The notes under the pieces: generated by a model
What the model saw: only the letters and a program-made list of their open reading frames with translations
The model's database searches: none
Told to the model about the DNA's origin: nothing
From: Lishizhenia tianjinensis
GTDB taxonomy: Bacteria > Bacteroidota > Bacteroidia > Flavobacteriales_D > Crocinitomicaceae
Assembly (NCBI GenBank): GCA_945902115.1
Contig: CAMDLY010000025.1
Span: 1-33,544, forward strand
Direction of reading: 5' to 3'
Length of the DNA: 33,544 bases
Shown: one piece after another, positions 25,489 to 33,133 of the stretch
How positions within the stretch are numbered: position 1 is the first letter of the stretch
How the letters are laid out: the number at the start of each line of letters is the position of its first letter
Translations under genes and position numbers: made by a program

Positions 25489-26955
25489 TTATTTCGCTTT
25501 GGGAACATAATGTAATATAACACGCGCATCCTGTGTAAGGTATTTCTTCGCCACGCGCTGAATATCTTCTCTGGTAACTTTCATATAATTTTCCATTAAG
25601 GAGTTTACCCTGTTGGCATTGCCAAAATAAACATGACTGTCTGCCAAGTTTTCAGCAATCCCTGCGATGCTGGAATTTGCAGAGACGAGGTTGTTTTCAA
25701 CTTTATTTCGAATTTTTTGAAATTCCTCTTCTGAGATCAGTTCTTGCTTAATAGTTTCGATCTGAATATCAAATTCTTTTTGTATGTCATCCAACGCAAT
25801 ATCTTTTGATGCTATGGCTGCAAAAATACCGATACCTGCGTCCTCCAAACTATAATTGAACGAAAATGCAAAAGAGGCCATTTGTTTTTTCTCGACAATA
25901 GTTTTGTTTATTCTTGAACTACTTCCTCCTGATAGCACCTCATTCATCATTTCCAACGCATAGGCATCTGGGTTCGTTTGTTCAGGAAATTTGTAGCCCA
26001 TAAAAATTCCAGGTAATTCAATATTATCCTCAATTACATCTTTAGTCATAGCCTTCAAGGTAGAATTATCTTTAGAAGTGCGTTTAATAACTATCTGTTT
26101 AGCTGAGTAAGCAGCAATTAATTTCTTTGCCTCAGAATCAGTAGACTTTAAGAAATCCTTTTGATAAAATTTGGATTTCGAAATGGCATAACGTTTTTGG
26201 AATGAATCTTCATCTAAGTTGATGAAATCTCGATATAAATTTACAGCCTCTCCTTTTGGCATAGAGCCAAAATATTTATCAATCCATTTTTTTGTTTGCT
26301 CAATGTTTAGGTCTCCCGCAATGGATAAAGTAGCATTACAGGGTACATAATAGTTTTTATAGAAGTTCACGTAGTCATCTTCTTGCGCAGCATCTAAATG
26401 TTCCATACTGCCGATGGGCGCCCAATTGTAGGGATGAACAGGGAAGACACGTTTAAACATTTCCGTGAAAAAGGATCCGTACGGTTGATTATCAACACGT
26501 TGCCTTTTTTCTTCTTTAACCACACTTCTTTGTGTTTCAATACCTTTAATATCCACTTTAGCATGAAGCATGCGTTCACTTTCTAACCAAAGACCTAGCT
26601 CTAATTGGTTAGAAGGTAAAATCTCATAATAAAAAGTTCTGTCTTGAGAAGTGTTGGCATTCAGCGTGCCGCCATTTTTCTCGACTAGCTTACTGTACTC
26701 ACCGCGTTCAATATTTACTGAACCTTCGAACAAAAGGTGTTCAAAAAAGTGAGCAAAGCCCGTTCTATCTGAAATTTCATTTTTCGAACCGACGTGATAC
26801 AATACGGAAACTGCCACTATCGGTGTGGCGTGTTCTTCATGGAGAATGACGTGAATTCCATTTGGCAAGTCATACTCAACATAGTTTATTTTTTGTTGAG
26901 CTAGCATCCATGAGGAGATAGATAAGGTCATTCCCAACAACAATAATTTTCTCAT
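25489..26955 (-). CDS. M16 family zinc protease, catalytic subunit, exported
   Basis: A 488-residue metalloprotease. The signal peptide (MRKLLLLGMTLSISSWMLAQ) places it in the periplasm. The inverted zinc motif HFFEH is at 69-73 (GFAHFFEHLLFEG). The third ligand is Glu148 or Glu149 in RSVVKEEKRQ, about 76 residues downstream as in pitrilysin. The second M16 domain carries the conserved LSGGSSSRINKTIVEKKQ near 350. It is the first gene of a two-gene operon with the inactive M16 subunit. No exact TAnnTTTG element was found in front of it. Substrates are unknown; members of this family degrade peptides in the envelope. Confidence 0.93.
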   Translation of the reverse strand: MRKLLLLGMTLSISSWMLAQQKINYVEYDLPNGIHVILHEEHATPIVAVSVLYHVGSKNEISDRTGFAHFFEHLLFEGSVNIERGEYSKLVEKNGGTLNANTSQDRTFYYEILPSNQLELGLWLESERMLHAKVDIKGIETQRSVVKEEKRQRVDNQPYGSFFTEMFKRVFPVHPYNWAPIGSMEHLDAAQEDDYVNFYKNYYVPCNATLSIAGDLNIEQTKKWIDKYFGSMPKGEAVNLYRDFINLDEDSFQKRYAISKSKFYQKDFLKSTDSEAKKLIAAYSAKQIVIKRTSKDNSTLKAMTKDVIEDNIELPGIFMGYKFPEQTNPDAYALEMMNEVLSGGSSSRINKTIVEKKQMASFAFSFNYSLEDAGIGIFAAIASKDIALDDIQKEFDIQIETIKQELISEEEFQKIRNKVENNLVSANSSIAGIAENLADSHVYFGNANRVNSLMENYMKVTREDIQRVAKKYLTQDARVILHYVPKAK

Positions 26956-27052
26956 AATTTAAATTTGGGTCGGCTAAAATAGTGAAAAATGCAATTTAAA
27001 AGTATGTTTAGTGTGATAATACATCACATTTACTTTTGGTCTGAAAATTGGT

Positions 27053-27060
27053 TATATTTG
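27053..27060 (+). promoter_or_regulatory. Putative -7 element (TATATTTG) upstream of the secreted repeat protein
   Basis: An exact TAnnTTTG match ending six bases before the ATG at 27067. A TTTG at 27035-27038 lies upstream with a 14-base gap, shorter than usual for the -33 element. Predicts a nearly leaderless transcript. Confidence 0.5.
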
Positions 27061-27066
27061 AAATCC

Positions 27067-28185
27067 ATGAAAAATATTTTTTCTGTAGTTTTCATCATTT
27101 CGTTTTTGAACGGCTCTTTCTCCCAAGGAATAGTTCCATTCATGGACTTTAATAATTTTATGTCGAGTTTTGAAAATGGCTTCTTTCGGCAAATTGAAAT
27201 TCAGCCGATATCAAACCTTAAAACGGGAGATGAATTAGCCGCTTATTTGGATATTAGGGGAAATCTCCGCTTATATGATGGTAAAGAAAGACGAGATATC
27301 ACGCTATTGAATGCGGAATACGAGGTATCAGATCACCTTTTGGCGTATACAATTGCGGGTAGTTTGAAAGCCTGTGAGTCGGGAAAGAACTACAACCTCA
27401 CAAGCTTTGCTTCAGACTTCTCAGTAAAAGATTCCTTGGTGGTATTTTTGGATGGTAGAACTCGCTCAACGAATGTTTTTTGGAACAAACAAACTATCAT
27501 GCTTGCCAATATTTTCGATAAATTGGAAATGCCAAAATTTATTGGTGATAACTTAGTAATATACAAAGATGCTAGTCAGACATACAATGTTTTTTGGAAA
27601 GGGAAAAACTATGAGATTGGTATGTTTAATCAAGAATTTCAGGGATTTCCGGGTACCGACGCGAATGGTAATATTACTTTTAGCGTAGGATGCGATATTT
27701 TTTGTTTCAATGATCCATTTACGCAAACATTTGTGGTTTTTGAAGACGGAGAAATGAAAGATGTCGAATCCCTGCCAGTCCAAAAATTCATGTCAGCTAG
27801 AGGATTTGTGGTTTATGAAGACATCAACGGCAACTTATGGCACTATAGCAAAGGAGTCAAAACGGCATTGAGTAATTTCGGCGCTAGTAAATGGATGGCA
27901 AAAGACGATATAGTTATGTGGATGGAAAATTCGTATATGTTTGTTTATGCAAATGAAACCAAAGTAGAAGTTGCGAATTATAGTCCTAAAGATTTTCAGA
28001 TTAAGAACAATGTGTTAGCATTTAGAAATGTACTTGGTGGAGTTGACGCATTTATCGACGGAAGGGTTGTGAATATGACCAATCAAGTGGATGCTGAGTA
28101 TGCTATATTTGGAAACAAAGTATTGACCTTGCTGCTAAATAAATCGGCTATTGTCTATGATAAAGGAAAGAAATACACTAACTAG
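27067..28185 (+). CDS. Exported repeat protein, possible beta-propeller
   Basis: A 372-residue exported protein. I start it at the ATG at 27067 because it opens a signal peptide (MKNIFSVVFIISFLNGSFSQ) and a promoter element ends six bases before; the frame runs back to 26989 without support. The rest is made of degenerate repeats of roughly 45-50 residues of the type D-x-LVVFxDG...VFWxxK. Examples are DSLVVFLDGRTRSTNVFWNK, DNLVIYKDASQTYNVFWKGK and RGFVVYEDINGNLWHYSKG. The pattern suggests a beta-propeller of about six or seven blades. I do not recognise a named family. The NlpC/P60 gene starts 29 bases before its stop, so the two are probably co-expressed in the envelope. Confidence 0.75.
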   Translation: MKNIFSVVFIISFLNGSFSQGIVPFMDFNNFMSSFENGFFRQIEIQPISNLKTGDELAAYLDIRGNLRLYDGKERRDITLLNAEYEVSDHLLAYTIAGSLKACESGKNYNLTSFASDFSVKDSLVVFLDGRTRSTNVFWNKQTIMLANIFDKLEMPKFIGDNLVIYKDASQTYNVFWKGKNYEIGMFNQEFQGFPGTDANGNITFSVGCDIFCFNDPFTQTFVVFEDGEMKDVESLPVQKFMSARGFVVYEDINGNLWHYSKGVKTALSNFGASKWMAKDDIVMWMENSYMFVYANETKVEVANYSPKDFQIKNNVLAFRNVLGGVDAFIDGRVVNMTNQVDAEYAIFGNKVLTLLLNKSAIVYDKGKKYTN

Positions 28186-29077
28186 GAATTATTTTAAAGC
28201 TTCATCGCTAAGCTTATTTGTGCTGTTATGTATTCCTCTTATCGGTTTTTCACAACATCCAAAATTCGATAAACTAGAGCAATTGTATGACCAAGGACAT
28301 TATTCGTTGGTATATAGAAAGTCTTTAAGGTTGATGGATAATCCAGAGTACGATTTTTCCAAACTGCCACTTTATTACAAATCAATATCATCACTTCAAT
28401 TAGTTCAAAATGAATTTTGGAGAAAAAGGAGACCAAACACCTTAGCTTCCTCCTTTGAGCAATTGATGAAAATTAAAAAAGATGCAAAAGGGAAGAAAAT
28501 TTTACTTTCTCACGCCACGGAAATAAGGGAGTTGAAAATTTCCTTAGATACATGGTTAGCTGATTTAAAACGTCAAAAACGAGAGCAGGAAGTATCTACG
28601 ATTAAGGGACTAATGAATAGTTTCTTTCAAGATTTGGATGTAGAATTCACAACCAATGAGGTCCTAGTGGATTTTATTTGGACGGGTTCTGAGGCTGAAA
28701 AAAGAAAAGGGATAATTCAATTTGCCGACGATTTCCTCGGAGTGCCTTATGTTTTTGGAGGTAACGATCCTTCCGGTTTTGATTGCAGTGGTTATACGGC
28801 TTTTGTGTTTAATAAATTTAATATTCCCATTCCGCGACGAGCAGTTGAACAATATGAAGCAATAAAAAAAATCGATGAATACGATGCGCACATGGGGGAT
28901 TTCGTATTTTTCTCGAATGGGGGAGAAGTCAACCATGTAGGTATTTTGGTTAACAAGCCAAAAGGTGAAAAAGCGATGCTACATGCTAGCAGCTCGAAAG
29001 GAATACAAATAATTTCTATTGAACAATCCACTTACTGGAAGTCACGCATTATCGGTTATGGTTCTTTTCTCCGATGA
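28157..29077 (+). CDS. NlpC/P60 family cell-wall hydrolase, exported
   Basis: A 306-residue predicted peptidoglycan endopeptidase. The ATG at 28157 precedes a hydrophobic signal segment (SLSLFVLLCIPLIGFSQ, about 17-33) behind a charged n-region. Residues of about 35-160 are helical with no recognised domain. The C-terminal NlpC/P60 domain (about 178-306) shows the Cys-His-His active site: Cys210 in GFDCSGYTAFVF, His260 in NHVGILV and His276 in MLHASSSKG. The typical FLGVPYVFGGNDPSGFDCSG lead-in is complete. Enzymes of this type cleave D-Glu-DAP bonds in stem peptides. The gene overlaps the upstream repeat-protein gene by 29 bases, and its 3' end overlaps the convergent membrane-protein gene by 36 bases. 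Confidence 0.93.
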   Translation: MIKERNTLTRNYFKASSLSLFVLLCIPLIGFSQHPKFDKLEQLYDQGHYSLVYRKSLRLMDNPEYDFSKLPLYYKSISSLQLVQNEFWRKRRPNTLASSFEQLMKIKKDAKGKKILLSHATEIRELKISLDTWLADLKRQKREQEVSTIKGLMNSFFQDLDVEFTTNEVLVDFIWTGSEAEKRKGIIQFADDFLGVPYVFGGNDPSGFDCSGYTAFVFNKFNIPIPRRAVEQYEAIKKIDEYDAHMGDFVFFSNGGEVNHVGILVNKPKGEKAMLHASSSKGIQIISIEQSTYWKSRIIGYGSFLR

Positions 29078-29584
29078 TTGGTTTTTTGAGAGATAAAATA
29101 GCATCAAAAACCCAAGAATAGTCAAGGAAAACAGCACTTTAATGGTGAGGCCATGTATAAAATTGCTTAAAATAAATAAGCCAAAAATGAGGGATAGCAG
29201 GATAACCAGAAGTTGTTTTTTTGCGCGTTCTTTTCTTGATGACAAATGATAAAGCAAGATGAATAAATAGGCTAAAACGGGCAAAGTCATGTATGAATTC
29301 CACGAAGAAAAATTTTCGGAAGAGGCAGTTGCTATGCTATTTACGATTATACTTAAAAGGCAAAAAGAATAATAGATGTACATAAGCCACCTGGGTTTTT
29401 GACTAATTAACAGGGTAAATAGAAATAACAAAATACATCCGCTGATATTTAGTGTATAGTTTATGTATGGAAACATCCAAAATCCTGCAATTTTGAATAA
29501 AAAGAATGCTGTGCAACAGATCAGCAGGGTTCCTGAAATCCAAAAATGGTAGGCTACAATAAAGGACTTGAATTTACTCAGCAT
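29042..29584 (-). CDS. Small six-span membrane protein, unknown function
   Basis: A 180-residue integral membrane protein, apparently six hydrophobic spans at about 12-34, 40-61, 66-88, 97-115, 123-144 and 147-165, with a polar tail ending SSEKRTITDNA. No enzymatic motif or known family is recognised. The start overlaps the stop of the agmatinase-like gene by seven bases, making it the last gene of the phosphoribosyltransferase-murQ-agmatinase operon. The 3' end runs 36 bases into the convergent NlpC/P60 gene. The even overlap spacing and full hydrophobic pattern support a real gene. Confidence 0.75.
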   Translation of the reverse strand: MLSKFKSFIVAYHFWISGTLLICCTAFFLFKIAGFWMFPYINYTLNISGCILLFLFTLLISQKPRWLMYIYYSFCLLSIIVNSIATASSENFSSWNSYMTLPVLAYLFILLYHLSSRKERAKKQLLVILLSLIFGLFILSNFIHGLTIKVLFSLTILGFLMLFYLSKNQSSEKRTITDNA

Positions 29585-30618
29585 TGTCTTCTACTTTTTT
29601 CAGTAGCACAAACTAATTCCCATAGTACTCTTGCTCCGACATTTGCATCCCAGTCACCGGAAACTCCTGGCGCCACCTCATTAAGGTCAAAACCGATAAT
29701 TTTCTTTCCTGCGTCGACCAATTGGAAAAGAAGGTAACGTATTTCTTGAAGTTCAAAGCCACCTGCCACAGGTGTACCCGTGTTTGGACATAATTCAGGC
29801 TTTAAGCCGTCGATATCGAAGGATATATAAATATATTCTGGTAAATGTGAGATAATTTCTTTAACCTGTTGGTCCCAGTTTTTACCGCGGAATCCGGCAT
29901 TTTTGATATCCCAGTCGTAGAAGGTAGTAATCCTGTTATCACTTTCAGAAAGCTGAACTTCTTTATCAGAAACATCTCGTATCCCGACCTGAACCAATTT
30001 AGACAGATGTTCACATCGTTTAAGGACATTAAACATTATACTGGCGTGTGATTGATCAAATCCCTCATAGGCATCGCGTAAATCGGCGTGGGCATCAATT
30101 TGTAAAATACCAAAGTTCTGGTATTTCTCATTCAATGCTTCAATCAATCCAAGAGGAGTGGAGTGTTCACCACCCAGGACAGCAGCGATTTTACCTTCCT
30201 GTATGAGTTTACTACATTTTTCCTTTAAATTATCCTTCAATGCACAGTGTGCGTGGTTAATCTCCTCTAATACTTCATGATATTTATTCCGTGCCGCTTC
30301 TTCGCCTTCTGTTTCGATACAATGAATGTAGGCTTTCCCTTTTTCCGATAAATAGCCATTAATCTCCTCCCATTCCTCCGAAATAGGAGACATGAAAACT
30401 TTGGTATTAAATGACTGAGTTAGCTCAGGGTGAAAAAAATCTAATTGCGTAGATGCCTCCAATATAGCCCTAGGTCCTTGTGCCGTACCTTTGCCGTAAC
30501 TCGCTGTTGCATCCCAAGGTATGGGAATTATCATTATGTCAGCTTGCTCCTCAGAGCAGGGAAAACCAAAAATATTCCCGTTGGCAATACCTACACCGTT
30601 TGGATCGAAATTCGTCAT
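29578..30618 (-). CDS. Agmatinase/arginase family (ureohydrolase) enzyme
   Basis: A 346-residue manganese hydrolase of the ureohydrolase fold. Metal ligands are all present: His152 in GGEHS (149-153), Asp175, His177 and Asp179 in DAHADLRD (175-182), and Asp268 and Asp270 in SFDIDG (266-271). The N-terminal GKGTAQGPRAI (42-52) is the family substrate-loop motif. The family hydrolyses guanidino or formimidoyl groups (agmatine, arginine, formiminoglutamate, guanidinobutyrate). Agmatinase is the commonest label for this Bacteroidetes form, but the substrate cannot be fixed here and no arginine decarboxylase is next to it. The start codon shares its A with the murQ stop (TAATG). An insertion of about 40 residues before GGEHS (about 88-140) is longer than in compact arginases. 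Confidence 0.87.
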   Translation of the reverse strand: MTNFDPNGVGIANGNIFGFPCSEEQADIMIIPIPWDATASYGKGTAQGPRAILEASTQLDFFHPELTQSFNTKVFMSPISEEWEEINGYLSEKGKAYIHCIETEGEEAARNKYHEVLEEINHAHCALKDNLKEKCSKLIQEGKIAAVLGGEHSTPLGLIEALNEKYQNFGILQIDAHADLRDAYEGFDQSHASIMFNVLKRCEHLSKLVQVGIRDVSDKEVQLSESDNRITTFYDWDIKNAGFRGKNWDQQVKEIISHLPEYIYISFDIDGLKPELCPNTGTPVAGGFELQEIRYLLFQLVDAGKKIIGFDLNEVAPGVSGDWDANVGARVLWELVCATEKSRRQC

Positions 30619-31430
30619 TACCTGCTAGCTTTATAAAATTCTACTGCTTTCCTTACTGAGCCATTTTGTTTTAATAGTCCAGCAGCTTTTCCATAATCTA
30701 TTCCTAATTCTTCAGCAACCATTCGAGTACCTCTGTCTACTAATTTGTTGTTACTCAATTGCATATCGACCATACGGTTTCCTTTCACTCGACCAAGTTT
30801 TATCATGAGAGCGGTGGAAATCATGTTTAGAACTAGTTTTTGTGCTGTTCCAGATTTCATCCGTGTGCTACCTGTTACAAATTCTGGCCCAACAAGAGGT
30901 ACCATGGGAAATTTGGCAGAAGTAGCTAGTGAAGTTCCAGGGTTACAGGTAATTCCTCCAGTAACCATACCTCTTTTATTCGCCTCCGCTATTGCTCCCA
31001 ATACATATGGAGTTGTCCCTGATGCGGCAATTCCTACTACAATATCCTTATCGTTTACTTGGTATTCTTCCAGATCTTTCCAACCTTGAGTGGTATTATC
31101 TTCAGCGAATTCTACAGCTTTTCTTATGGCTTGATCACCTCCTGCAATGATGCCGACAACCATACCTTGAGGGACCCCAAATGTTGGGGGACATTCACTT
31201 GCATCTACTATACCAAGTCTTCCACTGGTACCAGCCCCCAAATAAAAAAGTCTTCCTCCAGCTAGCATTTTTTCATAGGCAGCATCAATGAAAGCTTCTA
31301 TTTTTGGTATTTCGAGGGCAATCGCTTGAGCGACTGTTTGATCTTCCTTATTGATATTAGACACTAATTCAAGAGTCGACATTTTCTCTAAGTCGTTGTA
31401 CCTAGAATTATTTTCCGTAACACGATTCAT
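30618..31430 (-). CDS. murQ: MurQ: N-acetylmuramic acid 6-phosphate etherase
   Basis: A 270-residue cytoplasmic SIS-domain lyase that splits the lactyl ether of MurNAc-6-phosphate to give GlcNAc-6-phosphate and D-lactate in wall recycling. Family signatures are GGRLFYLGAGTSGRLGIVDASECPPTFG (residues of about 57-84), GIAASGTTPYVLGA, and GPEFVTGSTRMKSGTAQKLVLNM. The catalytic glutamate is expected in ASECPPT. It is somewhat shorter than the usual 300 because the C-terminal helices are trimmed. It overlaps the upstream phosphoribosyltransferase gene by four bases (ATGA) and the agmatinase-like gene by one (TAATG). With mpl elsewhere in the window it points to active peptidoglycan recycling. Confidence 0.95.
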   Translation of the reverse strand: MNRVTENNSRYNDLEKMSTLELVSNINKEDQTVAQAIALEIPKIEAFIDAAYEKMLAGGRLFYLGAGTSGRLGIVDASECPPTFGVPQGMVVGIIAGGDQAIRKAVEFAEDNTTQGWKDLEEYQVNDKDIVVGIAASGTTPYVLGAIAEANKRGMVTGGITCNPGTSLATSAKFPMVPLVGPEFVTGSTRMKSGTAQKLVLNMISTALMIKLGRVKGNRMVDMQLSNNKLVDRGTRMVAEELGIDYGKAAGLLKQNGSVRKAVEFYKASR

Positions 31431-31921
31431 ACAAGGTAAGCTTTGGTTTTTTCTGCAGTTAAATCAACCTCGACACGATCTTTTAAAGTAGTGGATAGAC
31501 CTAGTCCGACATAATCTGTTTTTATCGGAAACCTCCTGTGTTCTCTGTCCACGAGAGCTACCGTTTTTATGGCCTTTGTCGCTTGTTCTAAAAATTTCAT
31601 CAGTGCATATTGCATGGTTTTTCCAGAATTTACAACATCGTCAACCAAGACGATATATCCTTTTTTAAGTTTCGACTGATCAATGGATAAGGTGATTACG
31701 TCGCTCCAGGGTTCTTCTTTGTTGACTGTTATTTCGAACAATACCACATCAAGGCCCCCGTGTAATTTAATAATCTCACTTAAATTCTGAGCCAAAATGA
31801 ATCCATTTCCTGATATACCACCAATAAATATTTGATTTTCTTCAAAACAATTTTCTAGAATCTGGTGTCCTAAGCGAGTGATTTTTTGCTGAATTTGCTT
31901 GTGGTCGAGAATGATTTGCAT
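31427..31921 (-). CDS. PyrR-like phosphoribosyltransferase
   Basis: A 164-residue type I phosphoribosyltransferase. I start at the ATG at 31921 (MQIILDHKQIQQKITRLGHQ), 20 bases after a TATATTTG promoter element; the open frame to 31993 crosses that promoter and is not used. The PRPP-binding motif VLVDDVVNSGKT is at 91-102, with IFIGGISGNGF at 31-41 and a terminal TDYVGLGLSTTLKDRVEVDL. The overall pattern resembles PyrR (uracil phosphoribosyltransferase/regulator), but the PRPP loop reads VNSGKT rather than the LYTGRT typical of PyrR. A base-salvage role is therefore a guess. It is the first gene of the operon with murQ. Confidence 0.85.
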   Translation of the reverse strand: MQIILDHKQIQQKITRLGHQILENCFEENQIFIGGISGNGFILAQNLSEIIKLHGGLDVVLFEITVNKEEPWSDVITLSIDQSKLKKGYIVLVDDVVNSGKTMQYALMKFLEQATKAIKTVALVDREHRRFPIKTDYVGLGLSTTLKDRVEVDLTAEKTKAYLV

Positions 31922-31941
31922 CCTAATTATTAATTGATAAA

Positions 31942-31949
31942 CAAATATA
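31942..31949 (-). promoter_or_regulatory. Putative -7 element (TATATTTG) of the murQ operon
   Basis: An exact TAnnTTTG match on the minus strand, 20 bases before the phosphoribosyltransferase ATG. It predicts a short leader of about 15 bases and decides the start codon, since the upstream in-frame codons lie before the transcription start. Confidence 0.55.
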
Positions 31950-32027
31950 GAAGAATAATATGTGCGGAACTTCATATGTTGAAAACAATACATTATTCAA
32001 TTCATAGAGTTCTTTCGCAAATGCGAT

Positions 32028-32035
32028 TATCTTTG
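32028..32035 (+). promoter_or_regulatory. Putative -7 element (TATCTTTG) of the radical SAM gene
   Basis: An exact TAnnTTTG match ending 11 bases before the ATG at 32047, predicting a leader of about six bases. It is divergent from the murQ operon promoter in the same 125-base spacer. Confidence 0.55.
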
Positions 32036-32046
32036 TTTTAGGCACG

Positions 32047-33063
32047 ATGAAGAAAGCAGATTTAGCTATTATAAGACGATTAACTGTTATTCGATTATTG
32101 AATGCAGGTTTGTTGAAATTAAGTTTTTGGTACACCCGTATCTTTGGTGTTGTTACTCATTTGGGAAAACCTATTTCATTGAGTATAGAGCCCACAACCG
32201 CCTGTAATCTCGGTTGTCCAGAATGTCCAAGTGGGCTGAAACAATTTACCCGTGCCACGGGAAAAATGGATTTAATCTTTCACAAGGAGATTTTAAGACA
32301 GGTTAAACACCATGTTTTTTATATTAATTATTATTTTCAAGGGGAGCCTTTTCTTCATCCTCAATTTTTGGAATTAGTGAGGGAGGCAAAGAAGAATAAT
32401 ATTTACACTTCTACTTCGACGAATGCACATTTTATCACGAAGGATAAAGCGAAAGAAATCGTTACCTCTGGATTGGATCGACTTATAATTTCTATAGACG
32501 GCCTCACGCAAGCGACCTATGAACAATACAGGGTGAATGGGCAATTGGATAAAGTAATTGAGGGAAGTAAATTTTTAGTGTCTGCAAAAAAAGAATTAAA
32601 CATAAATACGCCACATCTAATCTTCCAGTTTTTGGCCGTTAAACCAAATGAACACGAAATACCAGCCGTTTTTACCTTGGCAAAAGAATTAAATATTGAC
32701 GAGGTGCGTATTAAAACAGCACAACTCTATGATTATAAAATGGGGAACCCCTTGATGCCCGAACAAGAGCAGTATTCGCGCTATGAGTTGGATAAAAATG
32801 GCCAGTACAAACTTAAGGGTGATCAGGGTAATCATTGCTGGAGGATGTGGTCGGGAGCTGTTTTTACGTGGAATGGGTTAGTAGTGCCGTGTTGTTTTGA
32901 TAAAGATGCCAAACATGTTATCGGAGACCTCAATCGGCAGGGATTTGAAGAAATATGGAAAAGCAACAAGTACCGCAATTTTAGGAAGGCAGTATTTTCT
33001 AAAAGAAAAGAAATAGATATTTGTCAAAACTGTTCTGAGGGCACTAAAGTATTTAGCGAATAA
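32047..33063 (+). CDS. Radical SAM/SPASM domain enzyme
   Basis: A 338-residue radical S-adenosylmethionine enzyme. The first [4Fe-4S] cluster ligands are Cys53, Cys57 and Cys60 (TACNLGCPECPSG). A radical SAM barrel follows with YYFQGEPFLHP near 96-105 and LIISIDGL near 146-153. The C-terminal SPASM-type region has Cys264, Cys282, Cys283, Cys326 and Cys329 (NHCWRMWSG, VVPCCFDKD, DICQNCSEG), enough for one auxiliary cluster. An amphipathic, basic N-terminal 35 residues precede the barrel. SPASM enzymes often modify peptides or act as dehydrogenases, but no small precursor gene is visible next to it. The gene appears monocistronic from the promoter at 32028. Confidence 0.9.
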   Translation: MKKADLAIIRRLTVIRLLNAGLLKLSFWYTRIFGVVTHLGKPISLSIEPTTACNLGCPECPSGLKQFTRATGKMDLIFHKEILRQVKHHVFYINYYFQGEPFLHPQFLELVREAKKNNIYTSTSTNAHFITKDKAKEIVTSGLDRLIISIDGLTQATYEQYRVNGQLDKVIEGSKFLVSAKKELNINTPHLIFQFLAVKPNEHEIPAVFTLAKELNIDEVRIKTAQLYDYKMGNPLMPEQEQYSRYELDKNGQYKLKGDQGNHCWRMWSGAVFTWNGLVVPCCFDKDAKHVIGDLNRQGFEEIWKSNKYRNFRKAVFSKRKEIDICQNCSEGTKVFSE

Positions 33064-33073
33064 ATTATAAATA

Positions 33074-33109
33074 CAAAAAAAACGGTTGACTCACCTAAGA
33101 ATCAACCGT
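33074..33109 (-). terminator. Rho-independent terminator of the T9SS cargo gene at the right edge
   Basis: On the minus strand, ACGGTTGA and TCAACCGT form an 8-bp stem (33082-33089 with 33102-33109) with a 12-base loop, followed by a run of T. It lies about 25 bases after the stop of the minus-strand gene and just past the convergent radical SAM stop. Confidence 0.85.
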
Positions 33110-33133
33110 CCTGATTATATGTTTTGTTTTGAA

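Noticed and set aside
26989..27066. Extension of the repeat protein to 26989
   Set aside because: The extension covers the TATATTTG promoter element and hides the signal peptide.
31922..31993. Extension of the phosphoribosyltransferase to 31993
   Set aside because: It crosses the putative promoter at 31942-31949 and adds residues atypical of the fold.
32047..33063. RiPP biosynthetic locus around the radical SAM/SPASM enzyme
   Set aside because: No small precursor-like open frame, protease or exporter is adjacent; neighbours are an unrelated operon and a T9SS cargo gene.
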